46,458 bases of DNA from Burkholderiales bacterium (GTDB lineage: Bacteria > Pseudomonadota > Gammaproteobacteria > Burkholderiales > Burkholderiaceae_C): the NCBI GenBank assembly GCA_019509985.1, contig JAEKLF010000112.1, forward strand, positions 1 to 46,458, read 5' to 3'. Both the position numbers and the translations under genes were made by a program. The notes below the pieces were generated by a model. It saw only the letters and a program-made list of their open reading frames with translations. It searched no databases and was not told where the DNA came from. Below are positions 23,156-31,321 of this stretch, piece by piece (the stretch's first letter is position 1; every line of letters begins with the position of its first letter).

Positions 23156-23734
23156 TCAGGCGGGCTGCCAGTCGAGCGGCCAGGCGCCCTGCTGCCACCG
23201 CTGCAGCCACAGCAGGCCGATCAGCGTCTTTGCGTCGGTGAGTTCGCCACGGGCCGCGAGCTGGTCCAGATCGTCCGCCGTGTGCGTGACGAGTTCGAGA
23301 AACTCGCCCGCGTCCAGCTTCTGCGCACCCCTCGTGAGGCCGCGCGCGAAGTAGATGTGGATGCCTTCGTCCGAGTAGGCGATGGCGTTGTGCAATACGC
23401 CGGCGTAGGCCCACTCGGCGGCGCTGTAGCCGGTTTCCTCGAGCAGCTCGCGCTGGCCACAGACGAGCGGGTCCTCGCCGGCGTCGAGCTTGCCGGCCGG
23501 GAACTCGAGCATCACGCGCGCCATCGGATAGCGGTACTGGCGCTCCATGACCAGGCGGCCGTCATCCAGCAGCGGCACGACCATGACGGCGCCGGGATGG
23601 CGGATGTATTCGCGGTGCGCGGTGCTGCCGTCGGGCAGTGCGACGCGGTCGCGGCGCACGTCGAGGAAATGGCCTTGGTAGACCTGTTGGCTGTCGAGCG
23701 GGCGCTCGACGAGATGATCGTCAGCCTCGGCCAC
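23156..23734 (-). CDS. NUDIX hydrolase, probable ADP-ribose pyrophosphatase
   Basis: The 192-residue protein has a perfect Nudix box, GX5EX7REUXEEXGU, in GKLDAGEDPLVCGQRELLEE plus TGY (about residues 81-103), the Mg-binding catalytic loop. The preceding VYQGHFLDVRRDRVALPDG and REYIRHPGAVMVVPLL match the ADP-ribose pyrophosphatase subfamily, which splits ADP-ribose to AMP and ribose-5-phosphate. The chosen start is GTG at 23732-23734, preceded by GGAGG 10 nt away and overlapping the end of the DUF2818 gene by 14 nt. The frame continues upstream only as a shadow of DUF2818. It is the last gene of the nuo transcript in this order of bacteria. Confidence 0.9.
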   Translation of the reverse strand: MAEADDHLVERPLDSQQVYQGHFLDVRRDRVALPDGSTAHREYIRHPGAVMVVPLLDDGRLVMERQYRYPMARVMLEFPAGKLDAGEDPLVCGQRELLEETGYSAAEWAYAGVLHNAIAYSDEGIHIYFARGLTRGAQKLDAGEFLELVTHTADDLDQLAARGELTDAKTLIGLLWLQRWQQGAWPLDWQPA

Positions 23735-24023
23735 GGCGCAGATACCTCCAGACAAAGCCGGGAAAGCCCAGCGTAATGAACAGGCAGGCGGCGGCGGCGT
23801 AGAACTCCCAGCCCTGCTCGTGACGCTGACCGATGCGGGCTTCCAGCATGGAGCCGAGGCCAAAGGTCAGCACGGCCATCAGCACCAGCTCCAGCAGGCG
23901 CCACCAGACGGGCTTGGGCACGCGGCGCGGGCCGACGAGAAGCAGTCGCTCGTTGAAGTAAGGCAGGTTGGCCGCGACAACGGCGGCCACGAGAACCAGC
24001 CAGACGGCTGCTGACTGGTCCAT
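23721..24023 (-). CDS. DUF2818 membrane protein
   Basis: The 100-residue protein has three hydrophobic helices (AAVWLVLVAAVVAANLPYF, LLELVLMAVLTFGLGSML and FYAAAACLFITLGFPGFVWRYL) and the motif NLPYFNERLL. This is DUF2818, found at the end of nuo operons in Burkholderiales. Its position 13 nt after nuoN suggests a role with complex I or simply conserved order; no function is known. Confidence 0.87.
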   Translation of the reverse strand: MDQSAAVWLVLVAAVVAANLPYFNERLLLVGPRRVPKPVWWRLLELVLMAVLTFGLGSMLEARIGQRHEQGWEFYAAAACLFITLGFPGFVWRYLRRGRG

Positions 24024-24036
24024 CAGCAGCGCCTCA

Positions 24037-25191
24037 TCAGGTCGTCAAAGCCTGCCGGATCGCGTACTTGCACAGCTCGAGCAGGCCACCGGGCAGCAGG
24101 CCGAAGACCAGCACCGCGGCGCCGTTCAGCGACATCACCAGGCGCACGTCGGCCGGCGCGGTGATCGCGGAGGTGTCGGTCGGCTCGTCGAAGAACATGA
24201 CCTTGACGACGCGCAGGTAGTAGAACGCGCCGATCAGCGACACCACGACGGCGAAGATGGCCAGCAGCAGGTAGAGGTGCACATCGGTCGACACCAGCGC
24301 CTGCAGCACGGTCATGGCCCTGGCGCGACAGAAGGATGACCATGCCGAAGGTACCCAAAGTGGTCAGCACATAGGTCACGGCGTAGAACATCGCCGAGCT
24401 GTAGGCGTTGGAGCCCCACTGCGTGCTGGTGTTGACGACGCCGGAGGCCATGCCAAGCAGCATGAAGCCCATCTGCGCGATGGTCGAGTAGGCCAGCATG
24501 CGCTTGAGATTGCTCTGCGCAATGGCGGCCAGGTTGCCAATCAGCAGCGACATGACGGACAGCACGATGAGCATCTGCTGCCAGTCCACGGCCAGACCGA
24601 TCATGCCCTCGACGAGCAGGCGCACGGTGATCGCGAAGGCGGCCAGCTTGGGTGCCGCGCCGAGCAGCAGCGTGACGGCCGTGGGCGCGCCCTGGTAGAC
24701 GTCTGGCACCCACATGTGGAAGGGTGCAGCGCCGAGCTTAAAGCCCAGGCCGGCGACGACGAAGACGACGCCGAAGATCAGCACCGACTTGTTGGGGATG
24801 CCCTGCGAGATCACGTCGAAGACCTGCGGGATGCTGAGCGAACCGGTCGCGCCGTACATCATCGACAGGCCGTAGAGCAGGAAACCGCTGGCCAGCGCGC
24901 CGAGCACGAAGTACTTCATCGCGGCCTCGGTCGCGACGGCGTTGTCGCGGCGCAGGGCCACCAGCGCGTACAGCGACAGGCTCATCAGATGCCCTGCATG
25001 GCGTAGACCGTCAGGCCGGCGTCGAAGTAGCTGAAGTGCAAGCCGGCCACGATGACCAGGGTCAGCTGGGTCAGCCAGTAGGTCGGGCGGCGCTGCTCGT
25101 CGGTGACCCAGAGGTCCACCAGGGCGACCACGCAGCCCATCGCCAGCAGCAGGATTTCGGGGTAGATCGCGAGCCAGTTCATGTCGTTCAT
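24037..25191 (-). pseudogene. nuoN: NADH-quinone oxidoreductase subunit N, interrupted by two internal deletions
   Basis: Three pieces of one NuoN are present. The N-terminus (24985-25191, 68 residues from MNDMNWLAIYPEILLLA to YAMQG) reads into a TGA. The middle (24317-24985, MSLSLYALVALRRD to MVILLSRQG, about 223 residues, with the proton-channel helices GFKLGAAPFHMWVPDVYQGA) is in another frame. The C-terminus (24037-24312, VLQALVSTDVHLY to the end) returns to the first frame. Together they give about 381 residues against roughly 485-495 for intact NuoN. The missing parts are about 65 residues before MSLSLY and about 45 before VLQALV. The ATG at 24313-24315 is created at the second junction. 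NuoN is one of three antiporter-like proton pumps of complex I, so this would disable the enzyme unless it is a sequence error. Confidence 0.85.
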
Positions 25192-25212
25192 TGTTCTTGC
25201 CTCTGCTCGGGA

Positions 25213-26688
25213 TCAGGCCGGGATCTTGCTGAGCGCAACGTGCTTGAGCAGCTCGGTGACCGAGTGGTGCATCACGTCCGTGAAGGGCTTGGGATAGAGG
25301 CCCATGTAGAGCGTCGCCACGGCGAGCAGCCCGAGCATGACGAATTCGCGCTTGTTGATGTCGGTCAGCGCGCGCACGTCGTCGTTGGCGACGTCGCCGA
25401 AGTAGACGCGCTTGATCATCCACAGCGTGTAGGCCGCGCCGAAGACCAGGGCCGTCGCGGCGATGCCGCCGAGCCAGAAATTGGCCTTGACGGTGCCGAG
25501 GATGACCATCCACTCGCCGACAAAGCCGGCCGTGGCGGGCAGGCCGCAGTTGGCCATGCCGAAGAAGACGGCGAAGGCGGCGAACTTGGGCATGGTGTTG
25601 ACGACCCCGCCGTAGGACGCGATCTCACGCGAATGCACGCGGTCGTAGAGCACGCCGATGCACAGGAACATCGCGCCCGACACGAAGCCGTGCGAGATCA
25701 TCTGCACGAGGCCGCCGGAGACGCCCAGTTCATTGAAGATGAAGAAGCCAAGCGTCACGAAGCCCATGTGGGCGATGGACGAATAGGCCACCAGCTTCTT
25801 CATGTCCTTCTGCACCAGCGCAACGAGGCCGATGTAGACGACGGCGATCAGCGACATCGCGATGATGAGCCAGGACCATTCGCGCACGGCATCAGGCGCG
25901 ATCGGCAGCGAGAAGCGCAGGAAGCCGTAGCAGCCCAGCTTCAGCATGATGGCTGCCAGCACGACGGAACCGCCGGTGGGCGCTTCGACGTGAGCGTCGG
26001 GCAGCCAGGTGTGCACCGGCCACATCGGCACCTTGACCGAGAACGCGGCCAGGAAGGCGAAGAACAGCCAGGTCTGCGCCGAGCCAGACAGCGGCAGCTT
26101 GTGCCAGGTCTGGATGTCGAAGCTGCCAGCCGACTGGTAGTACAGGTACAGCAGCGCGATCAGCATCAGCAGTGAGCCGGCCAGCGTGTACAGGAAGAAC
26201 TTGAAGGCCGCGTAGACGCGGTTCGGGCCGCCCCAGACGCCGATGATGATGTACATCGGAATGAGGGTCGCCTCGAAGAACACGTAGAACAGCATGCCGT
26301 CCAGCGCGCTGAACACACCCACCATGAGGCCCGACAGGATCAGGAAGGCGCCCATGTACTGGTTGACGCGCGTCTCGATGACCTCCCAGGCCGAGATAAC
26401 GACGATCACGGTGATGAAGGCCGTCAGCGGCACGAACCACATCGAGATGCCATCCACGCCGAGGTGGTAGCGGATGTTGAAGCGGTCGATCCACGGCTGG
26501 TTTTCGACGAACTGCATCGCCGCAGTGGTCGTGTCGAAACCGGTGACCAGCGGCAGCGTGACGAGGAAGCTCATCACGGCAGCGATTAGGGCCACCCATC
26601 GCACCGCATTGGCCTGTTCGTCGCGCCCGATCGCCAGCAGCACAGCGCCGCAGACGATGGGCAGAAAAATCGCAAGACTCAGCAACAT
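25213..26688 (-). CDS. nuoM: NADH-quinone oxidoreductase subunit M
   Basis: The 491-residue, about 14-helix protein is one of the antiporter-like proton-pumping subunits in the membrane arm of complex I. Landmarks are FFEATLIPMYIIIGVWGG with the conserved Glu, KVPMWPVHTWLPDAHVEAPTGGSV, and KKLVAYSSIAHMGFV with channel Lys and His residues. Length and motifs are normal, in contrast to nuoN downstream (21-nt gap) and the possible gap in nuoL upstream. Confidence 0.97.
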   Translation of the reverse strand: MLLSLAIFLPIVCGAVLLAIGRDEQANAVRWVALIAAVMSFLVTLPLVTGFDTTTAAMQFVENQPWIDRFNIRYHLGVDGISMWFVPLTAFITVIVVISAWEVIETRVNQYMGAFLILSGLMVGVFSALDGMLFYVFFEATLIPMYIIIGVWGGPNRVYAAFKFFLYTLAGSLLMLIALLYLYYQSAGSFDIQTWHKLPLSGSAQTWLFFAFLAAFSVKVPMWPVHTWLPDAHVEAPTGGSVVLAAIMLKLGCYGFLRFSLPIAPDAVREWSWLIIAMSLIAVVYIGLVALVQKDMKKLVAYSSIAHMGFVTLGFFIFNELGVSGGLVQMISHGFVSGAMFLCIGVLYDRVHSREIASYGGVVNTMPKFAAFAVFFGMANCGLPATAGFVGEWMVILGTVKANFWLGGIAATALVFGAAYTLWMIKRVYFGDVANDDVRALTDINKREFVMLGLLAVATLYMGLYPKPFTDVMHHSVTELLKHVALSKIPA

Positions 26689-26709
26689 TCTTGTTCTCCG
26701 CCGCTTCGA

Positions 26710-28662
26710 TCAGGCCCCGAGCAGGGACATGAACTGGGGCTTGATATAGGGCCACAGCTGCCAGGTCATCAGCCCCGTGACGCCAAGGATCATGACGAGG
26801 GCGTACCAGTACAGATAGCCGGTCTGGAAGCGGCGCACCAGGCCAGCAATGCCGCCTACTGTGCGGGCCGAGCCATTGATGATGAGACCATCGATGAGGC
26901 CTTGGTCGCCGCCCTTCCACAGGCCGGTGCCGATGACGCGGGCCAGGCGGGCCAGCACGTTCTCGTTGAACCAGTCCATGAAGTACTTGTTCTCCAGGAC
27001 GATGACCAGCGGGCGCAGCACCTTGGCCAGCGTGGCCGGGATGCTGGGTGCGACCATGTAGAACAGGTAGGCCGTGACGACGCCGGCCGGGTGGGCGTGC
27101 AGGTTGATGGTGATCGCGTCCTTGAAGAAGTCGCCGAACAGCATCGGCTGGATCGTCATGAAGCCGATGACGACCGAAGGAATGGCCAGCAGCACCAGTG
27201 GCACCCAGACGACGGCGGGCGACTCGTGCGGTGTGTGGGCGTGGTGGTCGTCGTGACCATGCGGCTCGTCGTCTTCCGGCGGGAAGGGCTTGTGATGGAA
27301 GTTTTCCTTGCCGTGGAAGACCAGGAAGTACATCCGGAACGAATAGAAGGCCGTCACGAACACGCCGATGACGACGGCGAGGTAGGCGAACTGCGCGCCG
27401 GGCAGGTGGCTGGCATGCACGGCCTCGATGATCGAGTCCTTGGAGTAGAAGCCCGAGAACAGCGGCGTGCCGATCAGCGCCAGCGACCCCAGCAGCGACG
27501 TGATCCACGTGATGGGCATGTACTTGCGCAGGCCGCCCATGTTGCGGATGTCCTGGTCGTGATGCATGCCGATGATGACTGAGCCGGCGCCAAGGAACAG
27601 CAGCGCCTTGAAGAAGGCGTGCGTCATCAGGTGGAAGACGGCGACCGAGTAGGCCGAGGCACCCAGGGCCACGGTCATGTAGCCGAGCTGAGACAGCGTT
27701 GAGTACGCGACGACGCGCTTGATGTCGTTCTGGATGATGCCCAGGAAGCCCATGAACAGCGCCGTGATCGCGCCGATCACCATGACGAAGTTCAGCGCCG
27801 TGTCGCTCAGCTCGAACAGCGGCGACATGCGCGCCACCATGAAGATGCCGGCCGTCACCATCGTCGCCGCGTGGATCAGCGCGGAGATGGGCGTCGGGCC
27901 TTCCATCGAGTCCGGCAGCCAGACGTGCAGCGGGAACTGCGCGCTCTTGCCCATCGCGCCGATGAAGAGGCAGATGCAGGCGACGGTCATCAGCGACCAG
28001 TCCGTGCCCGGGAAGATCATCTGCGACAGCAGATCGGCCTTGGCGAAGGTTTCCGCATAGTTCAGCGAACCGCCGAAGGCCACCAGCAGGCCGATGCCGA
28101 GGATGAAGCCGAAGTCACCGACCCGGTTGACCAGGAAGGCCTTCATGTTGGCAAAGATGGCCGTCGGTTTCTTGTACCAGAAGCCGATCAGCAGGTAGGA
28201 CACCAGGCCCACCGCTTCCCAGCCGAAGAAGAGCTGCAGCATGTTGTTGCTCATGACCAGCATCAGCATGCTGAACGTGAACAACGAGATGTAGGAGAAG
28301 AAGCGCTGGTAGCCGTCGTCCTCTTCCATGTAGCCGATGGTGTAGATGTGCACCATCAACGACACGAAGGTCACGACGCACATCATCATCGCGGTCAGAC
28401 CGTCGATGAGGAAGCCGACCTCCATCTTCAGCGAGCCGAGGTTCATCCACTCGTAGACGGTCGCGTTGAAGCGCGCGCCGTCGACGGCGACGCTGTACAG
28501 CGTCATCGCCGAGATGATGAAGGCGATCAGCACACCGAGGATGGTGACCACGTGCGAGCCGCGGCGGCCCACCGTCTTGCCGAAGAAGCCGGCGACGATG
28601 GCGCCCGCCAGCGGTGCCAGCGGCACCGTCAGCAGCAGGTTCTGGGAAAGTTGTGCAGACAT
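26710..28662 (-). CDS. nuoL: NADH-quinone oxidoreductase subunit L
   Basis: The 650-residue protein is the distal proton-pumping subunit. It includes FFGWEAVGLVSYLLIGFWY, KSAQFPLHVWLPDSMEGPTPISALIHAATMV, KRVVAYSTLSQLGYM, and the C-terminal region that forms the long lateral helix. A His-rich loop (HGHDDHHAHTPHE, about residues 468-482) lies between helices. At residues 526-527 the reading DAITINLHAHPA runs straight into GVVTAYLFYMV. In related proteins I recall roughly 30 more residues here, including the start of a membrane helix, so an in-frame deletion is suspected. It follows nuoK by 13 nt and precedes nuoM by 21 nt. Confidence 0.93.
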   Translation of the reverse strand: MSAQLSQNLLLTVPLAPLAGAIVAGFFGKTVGRRGSHVVTILGVLIAFIISAMTLYSVAVDGARFNATVYEWMNLGSLKMEVGFLIDGLTAMMMCVVTFVSLMVHIYTIGYMEEDDGYQRFFSYISLFTFSMLMLVMSNNMLQLFFGWEAVGLVSYLLIGFWYKKPTAIFANMKAFLVNRVGDFGFILGIGLLVAFGGSLNYAETFAKADLLSQMIFPGTDWSLMTVACICLFIGAMGKSAQFPLHVWLPDSMEGPTPISALIHAATMVTAGIFMVARMSPLFELSDTALNFVMVIGAITALFMGFLGIIQNDIKRVVAYSTLSQLGYMTVALGASAYSVAVFHLMTHAFFKALLFLGAGSVIIGMHHDQDIRNMGGLRKYMPITWITSLLGSLALIGTPLFSGFYSKDSIIEAVHASHLPGAQFAYLAVVIGVFVTAFYSFRMYFLVFHGKENFHHKPFPPEDDEPHGHDDHHAHTPHESPAVVWVPLVLLAIPSVVIGFMTIQPMLFGDFFKDAITINLHAHPAGVVTAYLFYMVAPSIPATLAKVLRPLVIVLENKYFMDWFNENVLARLARVIGTGLWKGGDQGLIDGLIINGSARTVGGIAGLVRRFQTGYLYWYALVMILGVTGLMTWQLWPYIKPQFMSLLGA

Positions 28663-28675
28663 CTTGTTCGTGCCC

Positions 28676-29017
28676 TTAGCCCTTGAGCGCGTCGAGCTCT
28701 TCGACGTTGATGCTGGCCCGGTTGCGGAACAGCACGACCAGGATGGCCAGGCCGATGGCCGACTCGGCCGCCGCGACGGTCAGGATGAAGAACACGAAGA
28801 CCTGGCCGGCCATCTTGTCGGCCTCGACGGGCAGGTAGTGCGAGAAGGCGACGAAGTTCAGGTTGACCGCGAGCAGCATCAGCTCGATGGCCATCAGCAG
28901 CACGATCAGGTTCTTGCGGTTCAGGAAAATGCCGATCACCGACAGTGCGAACAGCATCGCGCCTAGCGTCAGGAAGTGGCCTAGCGTGAGTCCACTCAGT
29001 CCAGCAATGCCGATCAT
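28676..29017 (-). CDS. nuoK: NADH-quinone oxidoreductase subunit K
   Basis: The 113-residue three-helix subunit has the diagnostic GIFLNRKNLIVLLMAIELMLLAVNLNF (two membrane Glu residues of the proton path) and FILTVAAAESAIGLAILV. It is about a dozen residues longer than E. coli NuoK at the N-terminus. The start is fixed by AAGGAGG six bases upstream and by an ATGA overlap with the nuoJ stop, so the extension is probably real. Confidence 0.96.
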   Translation of the reverse strand: MIGIAGLSGLTLGHFLTLGAMLFALSVIGIFLNRKNLIVLLMAIELMLLAVNLNFVAFSHYLPVEADKMAGQVFVFFILTVAAAESAIGLAILVVLFRNRASINVEELDALKG

Positions 29018-29658
29018 GCCTGGCCTCCTTCGTTGGGTGCGGCGGGCGGAGCCGGTGGCGTGGCGACGGTGGGCGCCATCTTGACGATTTTCAGGCGCTG
29101 GGCCTTCGTGACCTTGACCTGCTCAGACGCGTCCATGGCGCGCGAGTCCTTGCGGCGGCGCAGCGTCAGCGCGATGGCCGCGACGATGGCGACCAGCAGC
29201 AGCACGGCGGCGATCTGCAGCGGGTACAGGTAGGCCGTGTAGATCTCGATGCCGAGCAGCTTGGTGTTGCCCATCTGCATCTGGGCCGCCGTGGCCACTG
29301 GCGCATCGGCGAGCTGGAAGCCGCCCATCAGCACGATGCCCATCTCGAAGGCGATCAGCGCGCCGATGACGGCGGCGAGCGGCAGGTGCTTCCAGAAGCC
29401 CTCGCGCATGCTGTCCGTGTTCAGGTCCAGCATCATGACGACGAACAGGAACAGCACCATGACGGCGCCGATGTAGACGAGGACCAGCGCGATGGCCAGG
29501 AACTCGGCCTTCAGCAGCATCCAGATGCAGGACGCCGTGAAGAACGACAGGATCAGGAACAGCGCCGCATGCACGGTGCTGCGCGCCGTGATGACGCGGA
29601 ACGAACTCACCAGCAGGATGCCGGAGAAGACGTAGAAGAGGATGGTCGTGATGTCCAT
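29014..29658 (-). CDS. nuoJ: NADH-quinone oxidoreductase subunit J
   Basis: The 214-residue membrane subunit has five helices, including AEFLAIALVLVYIGAVMVLFLFVVMML, the conserved pi-bulge helix. A charged and Ala/Pro-rich C-terminal tail (about 178-214) follows. The frame is open to 29772, but MDITTILFYVFSG at 29656-29658 is the family start. It follows nuoI by 52 nt, the second-largest gap in the operon, and overlaps nuoK. Confidence 0.95.
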   Translation of the reverse strand: MDITTILFYVFSGILLVSSFRVITARSTVHAALFLILSFFTASCIWMLLKAEFLAIALVLVYIGAVMVLFLFVVMMLDLNTDSMREGFWKHLPLAAVIGALIAFEMGIVLMGGFQLADAPVATAAQMQMGNTKLLGIEIYTAYLYPLQIAAVLLLVAIVAAIALTLRRRKDSRAMDASEQVKVTKAQRLKIVKMAPTVATPPAPPAAPNEGGQA

Positions 29659-29710
29659 GCGTATCCAGGCCAGCTGAGCTGGACCGCTGCGGCCTGAGGC
29701 CGTGCAGCGA

Positions 29711-30199
29711 TCAGCGGTACTTGGCGTCGGCCTCCTTCTGGGCTGCGATTTCGGCCTCGTACTTGTCGCCAACGGCCAGCAGCATGTCCTTGGTGAAGTA
29801 CAGGTCGCCGCGCTTCTCGCCGTGGTATTCGAAGATGCTCGTCTCGACGATGGAGTCCACCGGGCAGCTTTCCTCGCAGAAGCCGCAGAAGATGCACTTG
29901 GTCAGGTCGATGTCGTAGCGCGTGGTGCGGCGGCTGCCGTCGGCGCGCACGTCGCTCTCGATGGTGATGGCCAGCGCCGGGCAGACGGCTTCACAAAGCT
30001 TGCAGGCGATGCAGCGCTCTTCACCGTTCTCGTAGCGGCGCAGCGCGTGCAGGCCGCGGAAGCGAGGGCTCAGTGGCGTCTTTTCCTCGGGGAACTGGAC
30101 GGTGATGTTGCGTGAGAGGAAATGCCTCCCGGTGAGCTTCATCCCCTTGAGCAGTTCCCAGAGGAAGAAGGTCTTCGCGAAATTCGTGATTGCAGTCAT
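29711..30199 (-). CDS. nuoI: NADH-quinone oxidoreductase subunit I (two 4Fe-4S clusters)
   Basis: The 162-residue ferredoxin-like subunit binds clusters N6a and N6b through C63-C66-C69-C73 (CIACKLCEAVCP) and C102-C105-C108-C112 (CIFCGFCEESCP). It passes electrons toward NuoB in the peripheral arm. The start MTAITNFAKTFF at 30197-30199 is chosen over an open upstream frame by homology. It begins 10 nt after nuoH. Confidence 0.97.
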   Translation of the reverse strand: MTAITNFAKTFFLWELLKGMKLTGRHFLSRNITVQFPEEKTPLSPRFRGLHALRRYENGEERCIACKLCEAVCPALAITIESDVRADGSRRTTRYDIDLTKCIFCGFCEESCPVDSIVETSIFEYHGEKRGDLYFTKDMLLAVGDKYEAEIAAQKEADAKYR

Positions 30200-30209
30200 G
30201 GTCGCCGCC

Positions 30210-31307
30210 TCACTTCCAGATGTTGTACGGGGTCTGCATCCAGGCACCGACAACGACCAGCCAGATCAGCGTGATGGGAATGAAGATCTTCCAGCCCAGA
30301 CGCATGATCTGGTCGTAGCGGAAGCGGGGGAACGTGGCACGCACCCACAGGAACATCGTGACGACGAAGAAGGTCTTGCCGAACAGCCAGGCCCAGTTCC
30401 AGAACGCCATCGTGTGCTGGATGACGGACGGCGGTTCCATGCCGAACAGGCTCCAGGAGATGGGCGCGCTCCAGCCGCCCAGGAACATGACGACGGCCAG
30501 CGCCGACACGAGGATCATGTTGGCGTACTCGGCCAGGAAGAACATCGCGAACGACATGCCCGAGTACTCGATCATGTGGCCGGCGACGATTTCCGATTCG
30601 CCCTCGACGACGTCGAAGGGATGGCGGTTGGTTTCGGCCAGGCCGGAGATGAAGTAGACGATGAAGATCGGGAACAGCGGCAGCCAGTTCCAGGAGAGGA
30701 TGTTCAAGCCCATGCCGGCGAACATGCCCTTTTCCTGCACCTGCACGACGGTCGTCATGTTCAGGCTGCCGGTCACCATCAGCACGACGACCAGCGCAAA
30801 GCCCATCGCGATCTCGTAGCTGACCATCTGCGCCGATGCGCGCAGCGCACCGAGGAAGGCGTACTTCGAGTTCGACGCCCAGCCGGCGATGATGACGCCG
30901 TAGACCTCGAGCGACGTGATGGCCATCAGGTACAGCAGGCCGGCGTTGACGTTGGCCACCGCGGCATCCGGCCCGAAGGGTACGACGGCCCAGGCGGCCA
31001 GCGCCGGCATGATGGTCATGACGGGACCGAGGAAAAACAGCCCTTTGCTCGCGGCGGCCGGCTTGATGATCTCCTTGAAGATCAGCTTCACCGCGTCGGC
31101 GATGGGCGTCAGCAGGCCCCAGGGACCCACACGGTTCGGGCCCGGGCGGATCTGCGACCAGCCGATGGCCTTGCGCTCCCACAGCGTCAGGTAGGCCACG
31201 CACAGCATCAGCGGCGCGACGACCGCGATGATCTTCAGCAGGCTCCAGACCAGGGGCCACACGCCCCCCAGCAGCGAGGCACCGTTTTGGTAGAGGGTGT
31301 CGATCAT
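30210..31307 (-). CDS. nuoH: NADH-quinone oxidoreductase subunit H
   Basis: The 365-residue membrane subunit forms the quinone-chamber entrance. It has the signatures LTLWERKAIGWSQIRPGPNRVGPWGLL, ASNSKYAFLGALRASAQMVSYEI and GLAETNRHPFDVVEGESEIVAG. Acidic residues in these loops line the quinone and proton path. The ATG at 31305-31307 (MIDTLYQNGAS) is chosen because upstream sequence in this frame is only the shadow of nuoG. It lies 14 nt after nuoG. Confidence 0.97.
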   Translation of the reverse strand: MIDTLYQNGASLLGGVWPLVWSLLKIIAVVAPLMLCVAYLTLWERKAIGWSQIRPGPNRVGPWGLLTPIADAVKLIFKEIIKPAAASKGLFFLGPVMTIMPALAAWAVVPFGPDAAVANVNAGLLYLMAITSLEVYGVIIAGWASNSKYAFLGALRASAQMVSYEIAMGFALVVVLMVTGSLNMTTVVQVQEKGMFAGMGLNILSWNWLPLFPIFIVYFISGLAETNRHPFDVVEGESEIVAGHMIEYSGMSFAMFFLAEYANMILVSALAVVMFLGGWSAPISWSLFGMEPPSVIQHTMAFWNWAWLFGKTFFVVTMFLWVRATFPRFRYDQIMRLGWKIFIPITLIWLVVVGAWMQTPYNIWK

Positions 31308-31321
31308 TTGTTCGGGCTCCC

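Noticed and set aside
24037..24315. Separate small membrane-protein gene
   Set aside because: It is the C-terminal piece of NuoN in sequence, and its ATG is made by the deletion junction.
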